Assembly (NCBI GenBank): GCA_965225715.1
Contig: CBDDBK010000002.1
Span: forward strand, 1 to 64,000
Reading direction: 5' to 3'
DNA: 64,000 bases
Source: CBDDBK01 sp965225715
GTDB taxonomy: Bacteria > Bacteroidota > Bacteroidia > Cytophagales > Flammeovirgaceae
Position numbers and translations under genes: made by a program. Positions 43,764 to 53,052 of the stretch are shown here, piece after piece. Position 1 is the first letter of the stretch. Each line of letters starts with the position of its first letter. The notes under the pieces are model-generated. The model ran no database searches and was not told the DNA's origin. It saw nothing but the letters and a program-made list of their open reading frames with translations.

Positions 43764-44113
43764 TAAGAAACTTCGAAATTTTGTACTTTTATTTTATCTC
43801 CTTCATTGATATTTTTTAACATTTCTGGAGGAGTATCAACAATTTCTTCCCTAACCACTGATTTATTTGTTCCCTTTATATTAAAGTATGATTTTTGTTC
43901 GGCTTTAAACGGGCTAATTTTTTTTAAGAAAACGCTCACCCGGTCTATCTGTTTATCAATTCCTTCCAATACGCGTCCAATATATGCTTGTAATTGCTTT
44001 AACCAGCCTTCTACCGCTTCAGATAGCACAATCACAGTTGCAACCGTACCTATAACTAAGGTAGCTTTTCCTAAGAATGTAACTATTTTTATAAAATCTT
44101 TCCAAAATCCCAT
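43760..44113 (-). CDS. Hypothetical membrane protein, part of a four-gene cluster
   Basis: This 117-residue protein has one N-terminal membrane helix (VTFLGKATLVIGTVATVIVL). A predicted helical segment (VEGWLKQLQAYIGRVLEGIDKQIDRV) and a hydrophilic tail follow. No family was recognised. It is translationally coupled to the 205-residue gene downstream. A 209-base gap with a TTGATAATCAA motif separates it from the nuclease-like gene. Confidence 0.6.
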   Translation of the reverse strand: MGFWKDFIKIVTFLGKATLVIGTVATVIVLSEAVEGWLKQLQAYIGRVLEGIDKQIDRVSVFLKKISPFKAEQKSYFNIKGTNKSVVREEIVDTPPEMLKNINEGDKIKVQNFEVSY

Positions 44114-44249
44114 GATTATAAATAATTAAAAAGTAAAAAATGATACAGGGCTTTCTTATAAAAAAACAGTATAAGAGTTATTTTATTCATAATGAATTAT
44201 TTATGAAATAAAATTTTAAATTTATGGATAAATTTTTTAATTAAAAATT

Positions 44250-44262
44250 ATTGATAATCAAT
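44250..44262. repeat. ATTGATAATCAAT palindromic motif
   Basis: This near-palindrome is identical to 986-998. It sits between the nuclease-like gene and the membrane-protein gene. A similar GATAATCAAT occurs at 49061-49070 upstream of the ClC gene. Confidence 0.5.
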
Positions 44263-44322
44263 TATTTATATTTTTTATAAGAAAACCCTGAAAAATGATA
44301 TAAATATCTATTTTAAAATCAG

Positions 44323-44988
44323 TTAAAATTTTACAGGTTTAAAATTTTTGGCATTAATAATAGAAGCAGAACTGCCTACTGCTCGCAAAACATATAGTCC
44401 TTTTTTTTCGGCATAAACCGCACTTTCTTCATCGCCTTTCAAAAAAGCTATTGCCCCTAAAATAGTGTTATTTTTATACCGGGGCAACAAAGTTTTTGCT
44501 TTTTTGAGCATGTTGATAAAATGTTTAATGTGTTTGACGCGCAAGGTTGTTTTGACTTCTACAATAATAATTTCTTTCCCGTTATGGGCAATGAGATCAA
44601 ATTCATAGTTTTGACCATCTCGGCAGCCTTTCGTATTTGCTGAAACATCGTATACTTCAATACCTTTGTCTTGCAAAAGTTTGATTAAATCGCCTTCAAC
44701 CAAGGCTTCCATAAGTTTCCCCCACTGACTTGTAAAGAGGTTTTCAAGACGTTTTGTACTTTTAGTCAATTCTTCTATAGCTTTGCTTGATCGGGCAGCG
44801 CTGTCGGATTGGCTTGCAAACAAATCTTCAAGGCGTTTGGTATTTGTGGTCAGTTCGTCTAAATCCTTTCTTGATTTATCTGCGTTGTTAGAAAGACGTT
44901 TAGTACTTTCCGTCAGCTCATCCAAATCCTTTCTTGATTTGGTAGACACTGCCAAAAATTCTTCATAAGTTACCGGCTCATAGTTCAT
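44323..44988 (-). CDS. PD-(D/E)XK nuclease-like protein with coiled-coil N-terminus (DUF3782-like)
   Basis: This 221-residue protein has residues ~15-85 made of repeated SRKDLDELTxxTKRL segments, predicting a coiled coil. Then comes QWGKLMEALVEGDLIKLL. The restriction-endonuclease-like core has Asp131 in NYEFDLIAHNG and Glu144-Val-Lys146 in IIVEVKTTL, the PD-(D/E)XK triad. This group is common in Bacteroidota and its role is unproven. It lies 11 bases downstream of the AAA ATPase gene, which suggests co-expression. Confidence 0.78.
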   Translation of the reverse strand: MNYEPVTYEEFLAVSTKSRKDLDELTESTKRLSNNADKSRKDLDELTTNTKRLEDLFASQSDSAARSSKAIEELTKSTKRLENLFTSQWGKLMEALVEGDLIKLLQDKGIEVYDVSANTKGCRDGQNYEFDLIAHNGKEIIIVEVKTTLRVKHIKHFINMLKKAKTLLPRYKNNTILGAIAFLKGDEESAVYAEKKGLYVLRAVGSSASIINAKNFKPVKF

Positions 44989-44999
44989 GATATTATAAA

Positions 45000-45887
45000 T
45001 TAAGAAGGTGATTCCTCAAGGGAATTATTTACAGAAATACTTTGTTTTTTTGATTCCTTAATGGCTTTTTTATACTTTTCTATTTCTCTATGAAATAATT
45101 CAATACCAATTAATTCTGTTTTTTCAGATATAATTTTTATGGCTAATTTTAAAGCTAAATTTCGAATATCGCCTCCGGCAAAACTATCGGTTACTTCCGC
45201 CATTTTTTTATAGGTAAGCATTTTTTCTTTTGGAATTTTATCGTCAAAATGAAATTTCCATAATTTTATGCGTTGGTCTAAATTGGGCATTTCAAAGCCT
45301 ATATGAAACAGTATTCTTCTAAAAAATGCTTGATCATAGTTTTTAAAAAAATTAGTTGCAAAAATAACGACAACATTCTGTCTATCCATCAGGTTAAGAA
45401 TATGTGATTTTATCTGATTGGTATTATTAGCATTGATGTTATCTCCAGAGACTCTTTTGCTTAATAATGCGTCCGCTTCGTCAAAAAAAATAAGTAGATC
45501 ATTTTTTTCGGCTTCTTTAAATAATCCTGTCAAATTTTTTTCGGTTTCTCCCATTAAGCTGCCTGATATTTCAGAATAGTCAACCTTCAGAATTTTTCTT
45601 TTTATTTCATGGGCAAATCCTTCTGCTGTTATTGATTTGCCTGTTCCTGATGGTCCATAAAAATTTATGGTGAAAGCACCTCTTCCATCTTTCAAAAAAC
45701 GATTCATGTTCCATTCACCTAAAAGCTTATCCTTATATTTGTAATAGGCGATAGCATCTCCTATAGTGTCCCGAACATCATTAGATAGAATAATTTCGTC
45801 AAGACTCCATTGAGGGGTAAAAGAAGAATATCTTTTTTTATCTTTTTTAGCATTGCTTTCAGAATTTGGTATAATATTACGAGACAT
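45000..45887 (-). CDS. AAA-family ATPase
   Basis: This 295-residue single-domain AAA ATPase has Walker A GPSGTGKS at 78-85 and Walker B LLIFFDEADAL at 131-141. Sensor 1 is in VVIFATNFF, the arginine-finger pair FFRRI is at 190-191 and sensor 2 is GGDIRNLAL at 238-246. The pore loop reads SGSLMGETEKN, lacking the usual aromatic residue. No protease, zinc or membrane domain is attached, so it must act on or through partners. It is the first gene of a run with a PD-(D/E)XK protein and two unknown proteins. Confidence 0.85.
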   Translation of the reverse strand: MSRNIIPNSESNAKKDKKRYSSFTPQWSLDEIILSNDVRDTIGDAIAYYKYKDKLLGEWNMNRFLKDGRGAFTINFYGPSGTGKSITAEGFAHEIKRKILKVDYSEISGSLMGETEKNLTGLFKEAEKNDLLIFFDEADALLSKRVSGDNINANNTNQIKSHILNLMDRQNVVVIFATNFFKNYDQAFFRRILFHIGFEMPNLDQRIKLWKFHFDDKIPKEKMLTYKKMAEVTDSFAGGDIRNLALKLAIKIISEKTELIGIELFHREIEKYKKAIKESKKQSISVNNSLEESPS

Positions 45888-46001
45888 CCGTTAAAAAATT
45901 TAAGCCATTTAAAATTAATTAATCCAAATATTAATTAAACAAATATAAGCATAAATTGAAATGAATAAAATAAAGAGGCACTATTTTTAGTTTTCAAATA
46001 T

Positions 46002-46850
46002 TTATTTTTCAATTATTCTAACTAATTCCACTCGTCTATTTTTAGATTGACCTTCTGGGGTGGTATTATCTGCTATAGGTTTTTCTTCTCCCCAACCTTT
46101 AGCAGATAAACGATTAGAACTTATTCCATGGGTCAGCAGAAAAATCATAACAGCATTAGCTCGATCCAAAGATAACTGTTTGTTCTTTTCAGGTTCTCCT
46201 ATATTATCGGTATGACCTTCGATGCTTAATTTAATATTTTTCCAACGGTTCATAAAATCAATAATCCCTTCTATCACATAATTAGCTTCTTCAGGAACAT
46301 GAGCTTGGTTAACAGGGAAATTAATATGTAAAGCAGCATGACCCTGATCACCAATTTCTTCATATAACTTTTTAGGATTCAACTTATAAACCCCTGTATT
46401 AATTAAAGTTAGACTATAATCTTGCCCTGAATTATAGATTTCCAAAAAGAATAAATTTTGAGTATCTTTAACCACAATTTCATATAAGCAAGCAGTCTGA
46501 CTAAAATCTCTTATTTTTTCTCCACCCAAGCTTTTTACGAAGTTGTTATATTTTTGTTTAATTAATATAGGTGGTAGTTTTTTTTTTTTATCTCTTGACT
46601 TTGCTAATAATATCTTTTTTTCTCCTATTATTTTAATTTCTTCTATTTCGCTTATAGAAAAAATTATTGTATCCTCTTCTACTTTTATATGACTTGTATC
46701 ATAACCGCTAAAAATTGTAAATAGCTTATGGAATGTATGATCTTTTTGTTCTTGTTGGGCAAAAGCAAAGGAAATAGTTTGTAAAATTAAGGCGACAGTT
46801 AAAAAATATCTTAGTTTCATATTTAATAATGGATTTTTTTTAATATACAT
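46002..46850 (-). CDS. OmpA-family C-terminal domain protein
   Basis: This 282-residue protein has its likely start at Met11 (46820), giving signal peptide MKLRYFLTVALILQTISFAF. A central region without recognised fold is followed by an OmpA-like peptidoglycan-binding domain (about 185-280): LSIEGHTDNIGEPEKNKQLSLDRANAV, LSAKGWGEEKPIADN and KNRRVEL. It should tie the outer membrane or a periplasmic complex to the cell wall. It is a single-gene unit. Confidence 0.87.
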   Translation of the reverse strand: MYIKKNPLLNMKLRYFLTVALILQTISFAFAQQEQKDHTFHKLFTIFSGYDTSHIKVEEDTIIFSISEIEEIKIIGEKKILLAKSRDKKKKLPPILIKQKYNNFVKSLGGEKIRDFSQTACLYEIVVKDTQNLFFLEIYNSGQDYSLTLINTGVYKLNPKKLYEEIGDQGHAALHINFPVNQAHVPEEANYVIEGIIDFMNRWKNIKLSIEGHTDNIGEPEKNKQLSLDRANAVMIFLLTHGISSNRLSAKGWGEEKPIADNTTPEGQSKNRRVELVRIIEK

Positions 46851-47264
46851 TTTTTTATAAAAAGTTATAAAATAGAGAGTTTAGGCATTATGTGTTGAAT
46901 TTCTTTTCTCCTCAATACCATCTAAAATGCTTTGAATCCCCGATGTTAAAGATATAAAAAAGTTCTTTTAGTTTTTCCGAATAAGATATTATTAAAAACA
47001 ATAATGTTGAGTATTTTATAATTACTAAATTTACAAAATACAAATTATTTATACTTTATAGTTAAATAATAGAACTTTTAAATGTCCAAAATTGGATAAA
47101 AAGAATTAGAATTTTATTTTTATTATAAATAATTCTATAAAAAAAGTCAAAAATACAAGGTAGATTTTTTTAGATTATAATTGAAGTATTTTTGCAGTTG
47201 TTTATATTTTAACTAATTTATTATCAATATTATAATTCTTAATTCTTCAAGAATTACGATTCCT
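46851..47264. other. Intergenic region
   Basis: This 414-base gap lies between the OmpA-type gene and the ClC gene. A short GC-richer stretch (46885-46960, minus) would encode ISLTSGIQSILDGIEEKRNS before a stop, perhaps a gene remnant, but it is too short to assign. TTATTATCAATATTATAA at 47219-47236 fits the dispersed motif family. Confidence 0.4.
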
Positions 47265-49004
47265 TTAATATTCTTTTAATTGAGTTCTATATAATGAAAA
47301 AATTCTTGATTTTGAAACCATACCTCTATATTTTTTATTTTCCACGACTGGCAAATTCCAAGCATCTGATATTTCAAACTTATTCATCACACTTGACATA
47401 GATTCATGAATATCTATTATAGCTAATGGTTTTCTCATAAGCATTTTAACGGGTAAAGAATCTTGCTTAGTTTTGTCAAACATTAATTCACGAACGTCAT
47501 CTAAGGTAATAATTCCCAATAAAGTTTTATCTTTATCTAAAACGGGAAAGATATTTCGTTTACTTGAGGCAATGCTTTTAACCAAATCTTTTAATTTTGC
47601 TTCATAATCAATGGTTTTTAAATCTGTTTCTAAGGCTCTATCAATAGAGAGGTTGATAAGTATTTTTTTATCGGGATCATCTTGAGAAAAATCACCGCGT
47701 TTAATAAGATCTCGAAGATACATAGAATGTGGATTGATATAAGAAACAGTTAAATAAGCCATTGCCGAAACTAACATTAAAGGTAAAAATAAAACATAAC
47801 CACCTGTAATTTCAGCAATTAAAAATATTGCGGTTAAAGGTGCATATTGAATACCACTCATTACCCCACACATGCCTACTAAGGTAAAATTTACAACTGA
47901 CACATCGATATCAAATAGATTTAGAATTGTTGCAATTATAAAGCCCAGAGTGCCTCCGATAAATAAAGAGGGCGCAAAAACACCTCCACTACCGCCTGCA
48001 CTAATTGTAGTACAGCTGGCAATAATTTTTAAAATTAAAACTAACCCTAAATAAAATATATAAGCCCAGCTATTTTCAAAGTTAAGGATATGGTTAAAAC
48101 GTTGCCAAATTTGGCTGGTATCGTTATTTAAAAAACCTTTAATTACCAAATACCCTTCCCCATAAATTGCAGGAGCAATAAAAATCATAACAGTTAAACA
48201 GAGTCCGCCTATACAGGCTTTTAAATAGTTATTTTTTATTTTTGTAAAAATATCTTCTGTAAAAGTAAGTATTTTTGTAAAAAAAATAGATATAAGCCCA
48301 CAAGCCATACCTAATAATAAATAGTAGAAAATATGTCGGGTAAGAAATGGTTCACTGAGATTAAAAGAAAATAAATTATCACTTCCTAAAATAGAAATAG
48401 AAAGTAGAGTAGCAGTAATAGAAGATAATAAAAGAGGTGTAAAGTTACTGATACTCACATTAGTCAATATAACTTCTATACTAAAAATCATACCTGCTAT
48501 GGGTGAATTAAAGATAGCGGAAATAACTCCTGCTGTGCCACAACCCATCATCAAAGCTCGAGTACGGTAGTTTAAATTCATGTATTTTGCTATATTTGTG
48601 CCTATAGCTGACCCCGTTAAAACCATAGGTGATTCCAAGCCTACCGATCCTCCAAAACCTACCGTAGCAGCACTTGTAACCATACGAGAATACATTTTAT
48701 TTTTTGAAAGGAAAGCCGATCGTTTGGATATAGAATATAAAATATCTGAAATTGCATGTCCAACCGATTCTTTATACAACCGTTTCGCCAAAGCTGTTGT
48801 TAAAATTAAACCTATGATAGGGTATAGAAACTGATAGTAATTTTCCTCATAAGATTCTTTTGTTAGAAAATATTGAATAAAATGTATAGTTGTTTTGAGT
48901 AAAATAGCTGACAAACCTGCTATACTTCCTACTACAATACTCAAGAAAATGATAAAGAGTCGCTCACCTAATTTTTCTTTTAGTAAAAGTAATTTATTTT
49001 TCAT
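47265..49004 (-). CDS. ClC-family chloride channel/transporter with CBS domains
   Basis: The 579-residue protein has about ten membrane segments up to residue ~430. The ClC motifs are recognisable: GFGGSVGLESPMVLTGSAIG, with the gating Glu in the position of G(R/K)EGP, and SAGGSGGVFAPSLFIGG (GxFxP). Two CBS domains follow in the cytoplasmic C-terminus (DRALETDLKTIDYEAKL...FPVLDKDKTLLGIITLDDV; LMRKPLAIIDIHESM). It moves chloride, possibly against protons. The CBS pair probably senses nucleotides. Confidence 0.92.
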   Translation of the reverse strand: MKNKLLLLKEKLGERLFIIFLSIVVGSIAGLSAILLKTTIHFIQYFLTKESYEENYYQFLYPIIGLILTTALAKRLYKESVGHAISDILYSISKRSAFLSKNKMYSRMVTSAATVGFGGSVGLESPMVLTGSAIGTNIAKYMNLNYRTRALMMGCGTAGVISAIFNSPIAGMIFSIEVILTNVSISNFTPLLLSSITATLLSISILGSDNLFSFNLSEPFLTRHIFYYLLLGMACGLISIFFTKILTFTEDIFTKIKNNYLKACIGGLCLTVMIFIAPAIYGEGYLVIKGFLNNDTSQIWQRFNHILNFENSWAYIFYLGLVLILKIIASCTTISAGGSGGVFAPSLFIGGTLGFIIATILNLFDIDVSVVNFTLVGMCGVMSGIQYAPLTAIFLIAEITGGYVLFLPLMLVSAMAYLTVSYINPHSMYLRDLIKRGDFSQDDPDKKILINLSIDRALETDLKTIDYEAKLKDLVKSIASSKRNIFPVLDKDKTLLGIITLDDVRELMFDKTKQDSLPVKMLMRKPLAIIDIHESMSSVMNKFEISDAWNLPVVENKKYRGMVSKSRIFSLYRTQLKEY

Positions 49005-49243
49005 GTACGTTTAAAACAAACTAGTAACCATAAAGTGCAGTGGTGGTGTTACAAATATATGATAATCAATTTATAATAGTTGAAAAATTACTTTTTAGGA
49101 TTATTCCTCAGTTCTATATAATTATTTTTTCTAAAATACCACCAATAGCATTGTTATAAATCTGGTAGATTTTAATAACCTATCAGATTTTCTAAAATAT
49201 TTTGGAGTTAGTAAATACATGAAGTGACTTAGTTTAGCTATAT

Positions 49244-49744
49244 TTATTCACCACAAACTTCATTTAAAGATTCTTGAGCTGAAAGATCGCCTAATTGAAT
49301 AGCTTTTTTCCAGTCAGTACAGGCTAAGTCATTTTTTTCTAAATCATAATAAATGGTACCTCGCTCTACATAAAGTTCTGCATCTTTAGGATTAATCTTT
49401 ATAGCTTGTTCTAAATCCATAAGTGCTTTATCGTACTCTTTTAGACTTGAATAAACAAGACCACGTTCTAAATAAACTTCAGAGTTTTGAGGCTTTATGC
49501 TTATAGATTTATCAAAATCTGCAATTGCTTTTTTATAATCTTGAAGAGTAACATAAATACCGCCTCGCTCAAAATAAAGCATTGCATTTTGAGGTTGTTT
49601 GGCTATCAAACCAGCATAGCGTTCTATCTGTTTTTCTAAGCTTAAAGAACTTGGAGGATGTAAAGCAAAAGCAATTCCAGTAATCAAAAGAAAAATACTT
49701 AGAAATTGGTATTTTTTGACGAATAAATTTATTTTATCTAACAT
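49244..49744 (-). CDS. TPR repeat protein, membrane-anchored
   Basis: The 166-residue protein has an N-terminal membrane/signal helix (YQFLSIFLLITGIAFAL). It is followed by three to four tetratricopeptide repeats (AMLYFERGGIYVTLQDYKKA; EVYLERGLVYSSLKEYDKA; ELYVERGTIYYDLEKNDLA). TPRs bind other proteins; the partner is unknown. It lies between the ClC gene and a hairpin repeat. Confidence 0.85.
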   Translation of the reverse strand: MLDKINLFVKKYQFLSIFLLITGIAFALHPPSSLSLEKQIERYAGLIAKQPQNAMLYFERGGIYVTLQDYKKAIADFDKSISIKPQNSEVYLERGLVYSSLKEYDKALMDLEQAIKINPKDAELYVERGTIYYDLEKNDLACTDWKKAIQLGDLSAQESLNEVCGE

Positions 49745-49822
49745 TATCTTGTTGAAATTAAAATGGTTAATATGAATGACAATAATTAGAACATTATATA
49801 TTAAGTATTATTTTTATTTTGT

Positions 49823-49920
49823 GTTATAGCAAAGCTATTTTATTTTGCGAAATGTTCTGTTTCAAAATGAATGAATTAGAAGCCTAAAAAATCTTTTTTT
49901 TAAGTAATTTGAGTATAATA
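49823..49920 (-). repeat. 95-bp three-hairpin dispersed repeat, copy C
   Basis: This is an inverted, diverged copy. In hairpin 1 the outer stem of copies A and B (GGTTA/TAACC) has become AATTA/TAATT, so two G-C pairs are replaced by two A-T pairs. The GAAA/TTTC and ATAGC-AAA-GCTAT hairpins remain. It lies between hisB and the TPR gene. Confidence 0.75.
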
Positions 49921-49945
49921 TTTCTAAACTTAATAGAATAAAATA

Positions 49946-51055
49946 TTATAAATTCCCCTTAGTACTTGGTATAGTGTCATTATTCTTATCTATTTTAATA
50001 GCCATTTTAATGGCATGGGCAAAAGCTTTAAAAATAGATTCTATTTTATGATGTTCATTATCACCTTCTACCTTGATATTAAGATTACATTTTGCTGTAT
50101 CGCAAAAGGATTTAAAAAAATGATAAAACATTTCGGTTGGTACATCTCCAATTTTTTCTCTTTTAAAAATGACTTGCCATATTAGCCAGCTTCTACCAGA
50201 AAAATCTAAGGCTACTTGAGCTAAAGCATCATCCATAGGAAGTAGAAATCCATATCTATAAATACTTTTTTTATCACCTAAAGCTTTTAAGAAAGATTCT
50301 CCAAGACAGATCCCAACATCTTCAATTGTATGGTGTTCATCGACATGTAAATCACCTTTAACTTTTATCTTTAAGCCTATATGAGCATGTTTAGCAACTT
50401 GTTCTAACATGTGATCGAAAAAACCCAAACCCGTATTAATTTCAGCAGCTGAATATATATCCAAATCTAAATTTATACTAATATCAGTCTCATGAGTAGA
50501 ACGCTGAATATTGACTTTCCTGTTTGGATATTTTAAAAATTTATAGATTTCTTCCCAACTATCTGTACACAGAGCAGCGCTTTGGTTTTTTTTTGTCGAA
50601 AAATAAATTGCCTTGCAGCCCAAGTTTTTAGCTAATTGAATATCTGTAACCCGATCTCCAATAACAAAAGAATTTGTTATATCATAATCTTTTTTAAGAT
50701 ATGATTCTAACATTTTGGTACCTGGTTTGCGCGTTGGTGCATTTTCATGCTCAAAAGTAGAATCTATGTGTATACCTTTAAAATAAATACCTTCGTTTTT
50801 TAAGGTATCCATCATTTTATTATGAACAAGCCAAAATTTTTTTTCGGGAAAACTACTTGTACCTAAACCATCTTGATTAGTAACCATGACTAATTCAAAA
50901 TTTTCATCATTGGCAATTTTTTGTAAACTACTAATAACAAAAGGTTTAAATGACAATTTTTTTAAAGTATCAACTTGAAAATCGCTCGGTGGTTCTTCAA
51001 TAATTGTACCATCTCTATCTATAAAAAGTATTCTTTTAATTATCTTCTTTTTCAC
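49946..51055 (-). CDS. hisB: Bifunctional histidinol-phosphatase / imidazoleglycerol-phosphate dehydratase
   Basis: This 369-residue fusion carries out two steps of histidine synthesis. The N-terminal HAD phosphatase has the nucleophile motif ILFIDRDGT (Asp13, Asp15) and VIGDRVTDIQLAKNLG. The C-terminal dehydratase (from about 180) has GLGFFDHMLEQVAKHAH and DEHHTIEDVG with metal-binding His residues, then the mirror motif NEHHKIESIFKAFAHA. No other his genes are in the window. Its start overlaps the end of the OmpH-like gene by 20 bases, an odd pairing for a biosynthetic gene. Confidence 0.95.
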   Translation of the reverse strand: MKKKIIKRILFIDRDGTIIEEPPSDFQVDTLKKLSFKPFVISSLQKIANDENFELVMVTNQDGLGTSSFPEKKFWLVHNKMMDTLKNEGIYFKGIHIDSTFEHENAPTRKPGTKMLESYLKKDYDITNSFVIGDRVTDIQLAKNLGCKAIYFSTKKNQSAALCTDSWEEIYKFLKYPNRKVNIQRSTHETDISINLDLDIYSAAEINTGLGFFDHMLEQVAKHAHIGLKIKVKGDLHVDEHHTIEDVGICLGESFLKALGDKKSIYRYGFLLPMDDALAQVALDFSGRSWLIWQVIFKREKIGDVPTEMFYHFFKSFCDTAKCNLNIKVEGDNEHHKIESIFKAFAHAIKMAIKIDKNNDTIPSTKGNL

Positions 51056-51674
51056 TTTTATTTATCTCTTCTGTATTATTTTCTTGTTGACCATAAGCTT
51101 CATTTAAGCCATCCAAAACATCTTGCGTAATATCAAGGGTTTCTCCTACATGCCAAAGAACGTTACCTGGTGTATAATTTAAGATAATATCATAATTATG
51201 CTCTTTGGTATATTCTTTTAAAAAATCAGTAATATTTTTAAGAATACGCTTATTTAAAACTTGTTCTTCTTCTGCCAAACCTGCTGATACTGTTTGTTGA
51301 TAACTTTGAAGTTCTTGTTGTTTTCTTGCAAAATCTTGTTCTGCTTTTTGAATATCATTTTGGGACATTAATCCAGCTTGGGCACGTTTTTGATAACTAA
51401 TACCTTCATCTTCAAGTTTTCTAAGCCTATTTTGAAGTTGTATTTGAGCTTTTTGTTGTTTGTCCTGAAATTCATTAAGTAAATTTTTATAAAAATTGTA
51501 ATAGGCATATAAACTATCAGTAGCTATATAAGCTACTTGGATACCGGTAAAGTTATCATCAGTATTTTTTTCTGTTTTCGAAGGTGGAGGTGTTGTTTTT
51601 GTAAAATGCAAAATATAAAGCCCAACAATGGCAATACCTAAAACAATTTGAATAATAAAAGCGTTATTTTTCAC
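51036..51674 (-). CDS. OmpH/Skp-family periplasmic chaperone-like protein
   Basis: The 212-residue protein has an N-terminal membrane anchor (NNAFIIQIVLGIAIVGLYIL). It then has the OmpH pattern: IQVAYIATDSLYAYYNFYKN, a long Gln/Glu/Lys-rich coiled coil (about 75-150), and YDIILNYTPGNVLWHVGETLDITQDVLDGLN. Skp-like proteins escort outer-membrane proteins through the periplasm. It remains tethered to the inner membrane, unlike E. coli Skp. It is co-transcribed with hisB. Confidence 0.87.
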   Translation of the reverse strand: MKNNAFIIQIVLGIAIVGLYILHFTKTTPPPSKTEKNTDDNFTGIQVAYIATDSLYAYYNFYKNLLNEFQDKQQKAQIQLQNRLRKLEDEGISYQKRAQAGLMSQNDIQKAEQDFARKQQELQSYQQTVSAGLAEEEQVLNKRILKNITDFLKEYTKEHNYDIILNYTPGNVLWHVGETLDITQDVLDGLNEAYGQQENNTEEINKSEKEDN

Positions 51675-52081
51675 GTCTAGAAATTTTAAATTTAAATAAT
51701 CTAATTGAATTAAAAGATAAAGAGAATATTAAGCAAATTTATCGTTTTTTTAGTTTAATATAAAATTAAATGTTTTAAAATTTTATATGCTATAGTAAAG
51801 CTATTTTATTTTGCGAAACATTAAATTTCAATACCAATAGGTTAGAATCCGAAAAACGCTCTTTTTCAAGCAATCTGAGTATAATAGATGTTAGATATTA
51901 TTTTTTAAAGACTTATTGCTTATAATAATTAGGAGTTAAAGAATTTAAAGTATTGAAAATAAATTAGTTAAATTATTAATTTAAAAATTATAACTGTTCT
52001 GAATACATACTATGTTAAAACATCTACCGGACTATTATCTAGCTATTAAGTAGGCTCTAAAAGTCTAATTAAACCAACTAT
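51675..52081. other. Intergenic region with hairpin repeat copy D
   Basis: This 407-base gap lies between two minus-strand genes. Its only recognisable content is the 95-bp repeat at 51789-51895. Confidence 0.5.
51789..51895 (-). repeat. 95-bp three-hairpin dispersed repeat, copy D
   Basis: This inverted copy is close to A and B. Hairpin 1 retains GAAAAA/TTTTTC and most of the outer stem (one mismatch and one G-T wobble). Hairpin 2 is GAAA/TTTC, and the last hairpin is weakened (ATAGC with ACTAT). Confidence 0.75.
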
Positions 52082-52711
52082 TTAAGGACTTAAAAACATA
52101 ATAATAATCGATATAGAAATAGTTAAGCCAAGTATAAGTCCCCAGAAAATTTCAAAAAAAGAATGCGCTTTTAATTTTAGCCTTGCCATGAAAACTAAAA
52201 AAATAATTGGGAAAAAAAAGTATAAAAGAAGAAAGAAAAAAGTATCGTAAAAAAAATCAAGCCCAATGAAGTTTCCAATTAAAACACCTATACCTAAAGC
52301 GTGAATACTTATTTTATAAAACAATGTAATCAAGTAGGCCAATAGTAAAGAAATGAATATAATAACCACTGTTAAACTTAAAAAACTGAATTTTAAATAA
52401 TAAATAAAACCATAGCTTAAAATACCATAGTAAATTATATTAATCAAAAAAGGCAAATAACGTTCTTTACGGTTTAAAAAATCCCAACTTTTGAATCTAT
52501 TCATTTTGAATAAGATAAACAAATTGAGTAAAGGAATACACGCTGTTAATATAAAAGTTAAAAATAATAATAAGCTTATATTATATTTTAATATTTTATA
52601 ACACCCTTGACAAAATAAGTAGCTTATAATAATGCTATAGGTTGGCATTAAAATAGGCGTGAACAAAAATGAAATTATTTTAGCTAATTTTTTAAAAAAT
52701 TCATCAACCAT
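52082..52711 (-). CDS. PAP2-superfamily-like membrane protein
   Basis: This 209-residue, strongly hydrophobic protein has about six membrane helices. Degenerate PAP2 phosphatase motifs can be aligned: RKERYLPF (motif 1), KISIHALGIG (Ser-x-His of motif 2) and RLKLKAHSFFEIFWG (Arg...His of motif 3). Such short PAP2-like proteins are common in Bacteroidota. They could act on lipid phosphates, but the motif 1 Lys/Arg spacing is unusual, so activity is uncertain. Confidence 0.65.
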   Translation of the reverse strand: MVDEFFKKLAKIISFLFTPILMPTYSIIISYLFCQGCYKILKYNISLLLFLTFILTACIPLLNLFILFKMNRFKSWDFLNRKERYLPFLINIIYYGILSYGFIYYLKFSFLSLTVVIIFISLLLAYLITLFYKISIHALGIGVLIGNFIGLDFFYDTFFFLLLYFFFPIIFLVFMARLKLKAHSFFEIFWGLILGLTISISIIIMFLSP

Positions 52712-53052
52712 ACAAACTAAACCCTCTACTATTGATTACAAAATTTTAAAACTTAAATATTCAAAATATTCTTAAATGATAAAAATACTATCGTACCGTT
52801 TAATCAACTTAATATAAAGTTGGAAATTAATTTATTTAAACCAAAAAACCAGTTTTATTATTATATTATGTTATATCAAATACATAGTCTTAATAGTTTA
52901 ATTTATTGAGAGGTTATTTTTAATCTTATTAAACTCTCATATTATGCATTTTATTTTTTTCAATATTATAATTAACATATTGGTTTTCAATATTATAATT
53001 TTTATAATTCGCAATTACTATTTAAGGGTATTTAATCTAATTTATAAAAAAC
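52712..53052. other. Divergent intergenic region
   Basis: This AT-rich gap lies between the PAP2-like gene and the PorE-like gene. It contains TTGGTTTTCAATATTATAAT (52980-52999) of the dispersed motif family. No promoter could be assigned with confidence. Confidence 0.4.

Noticed and set aside
44783..44968. Plus-strand frame with repeated SSSKSFLDL
   Set aside because: It is antisense to the coiled-coil repeats of the PD-(D/E)XK protein.
46885..46960. Short GC-richer stretch with coding-like translation ISLTSGIQSILDGIEEKRNS
   Set aside because: An in-frame stop precedes it at once and it is too short to match any family. It may be a gene fragment but cannot be supported.
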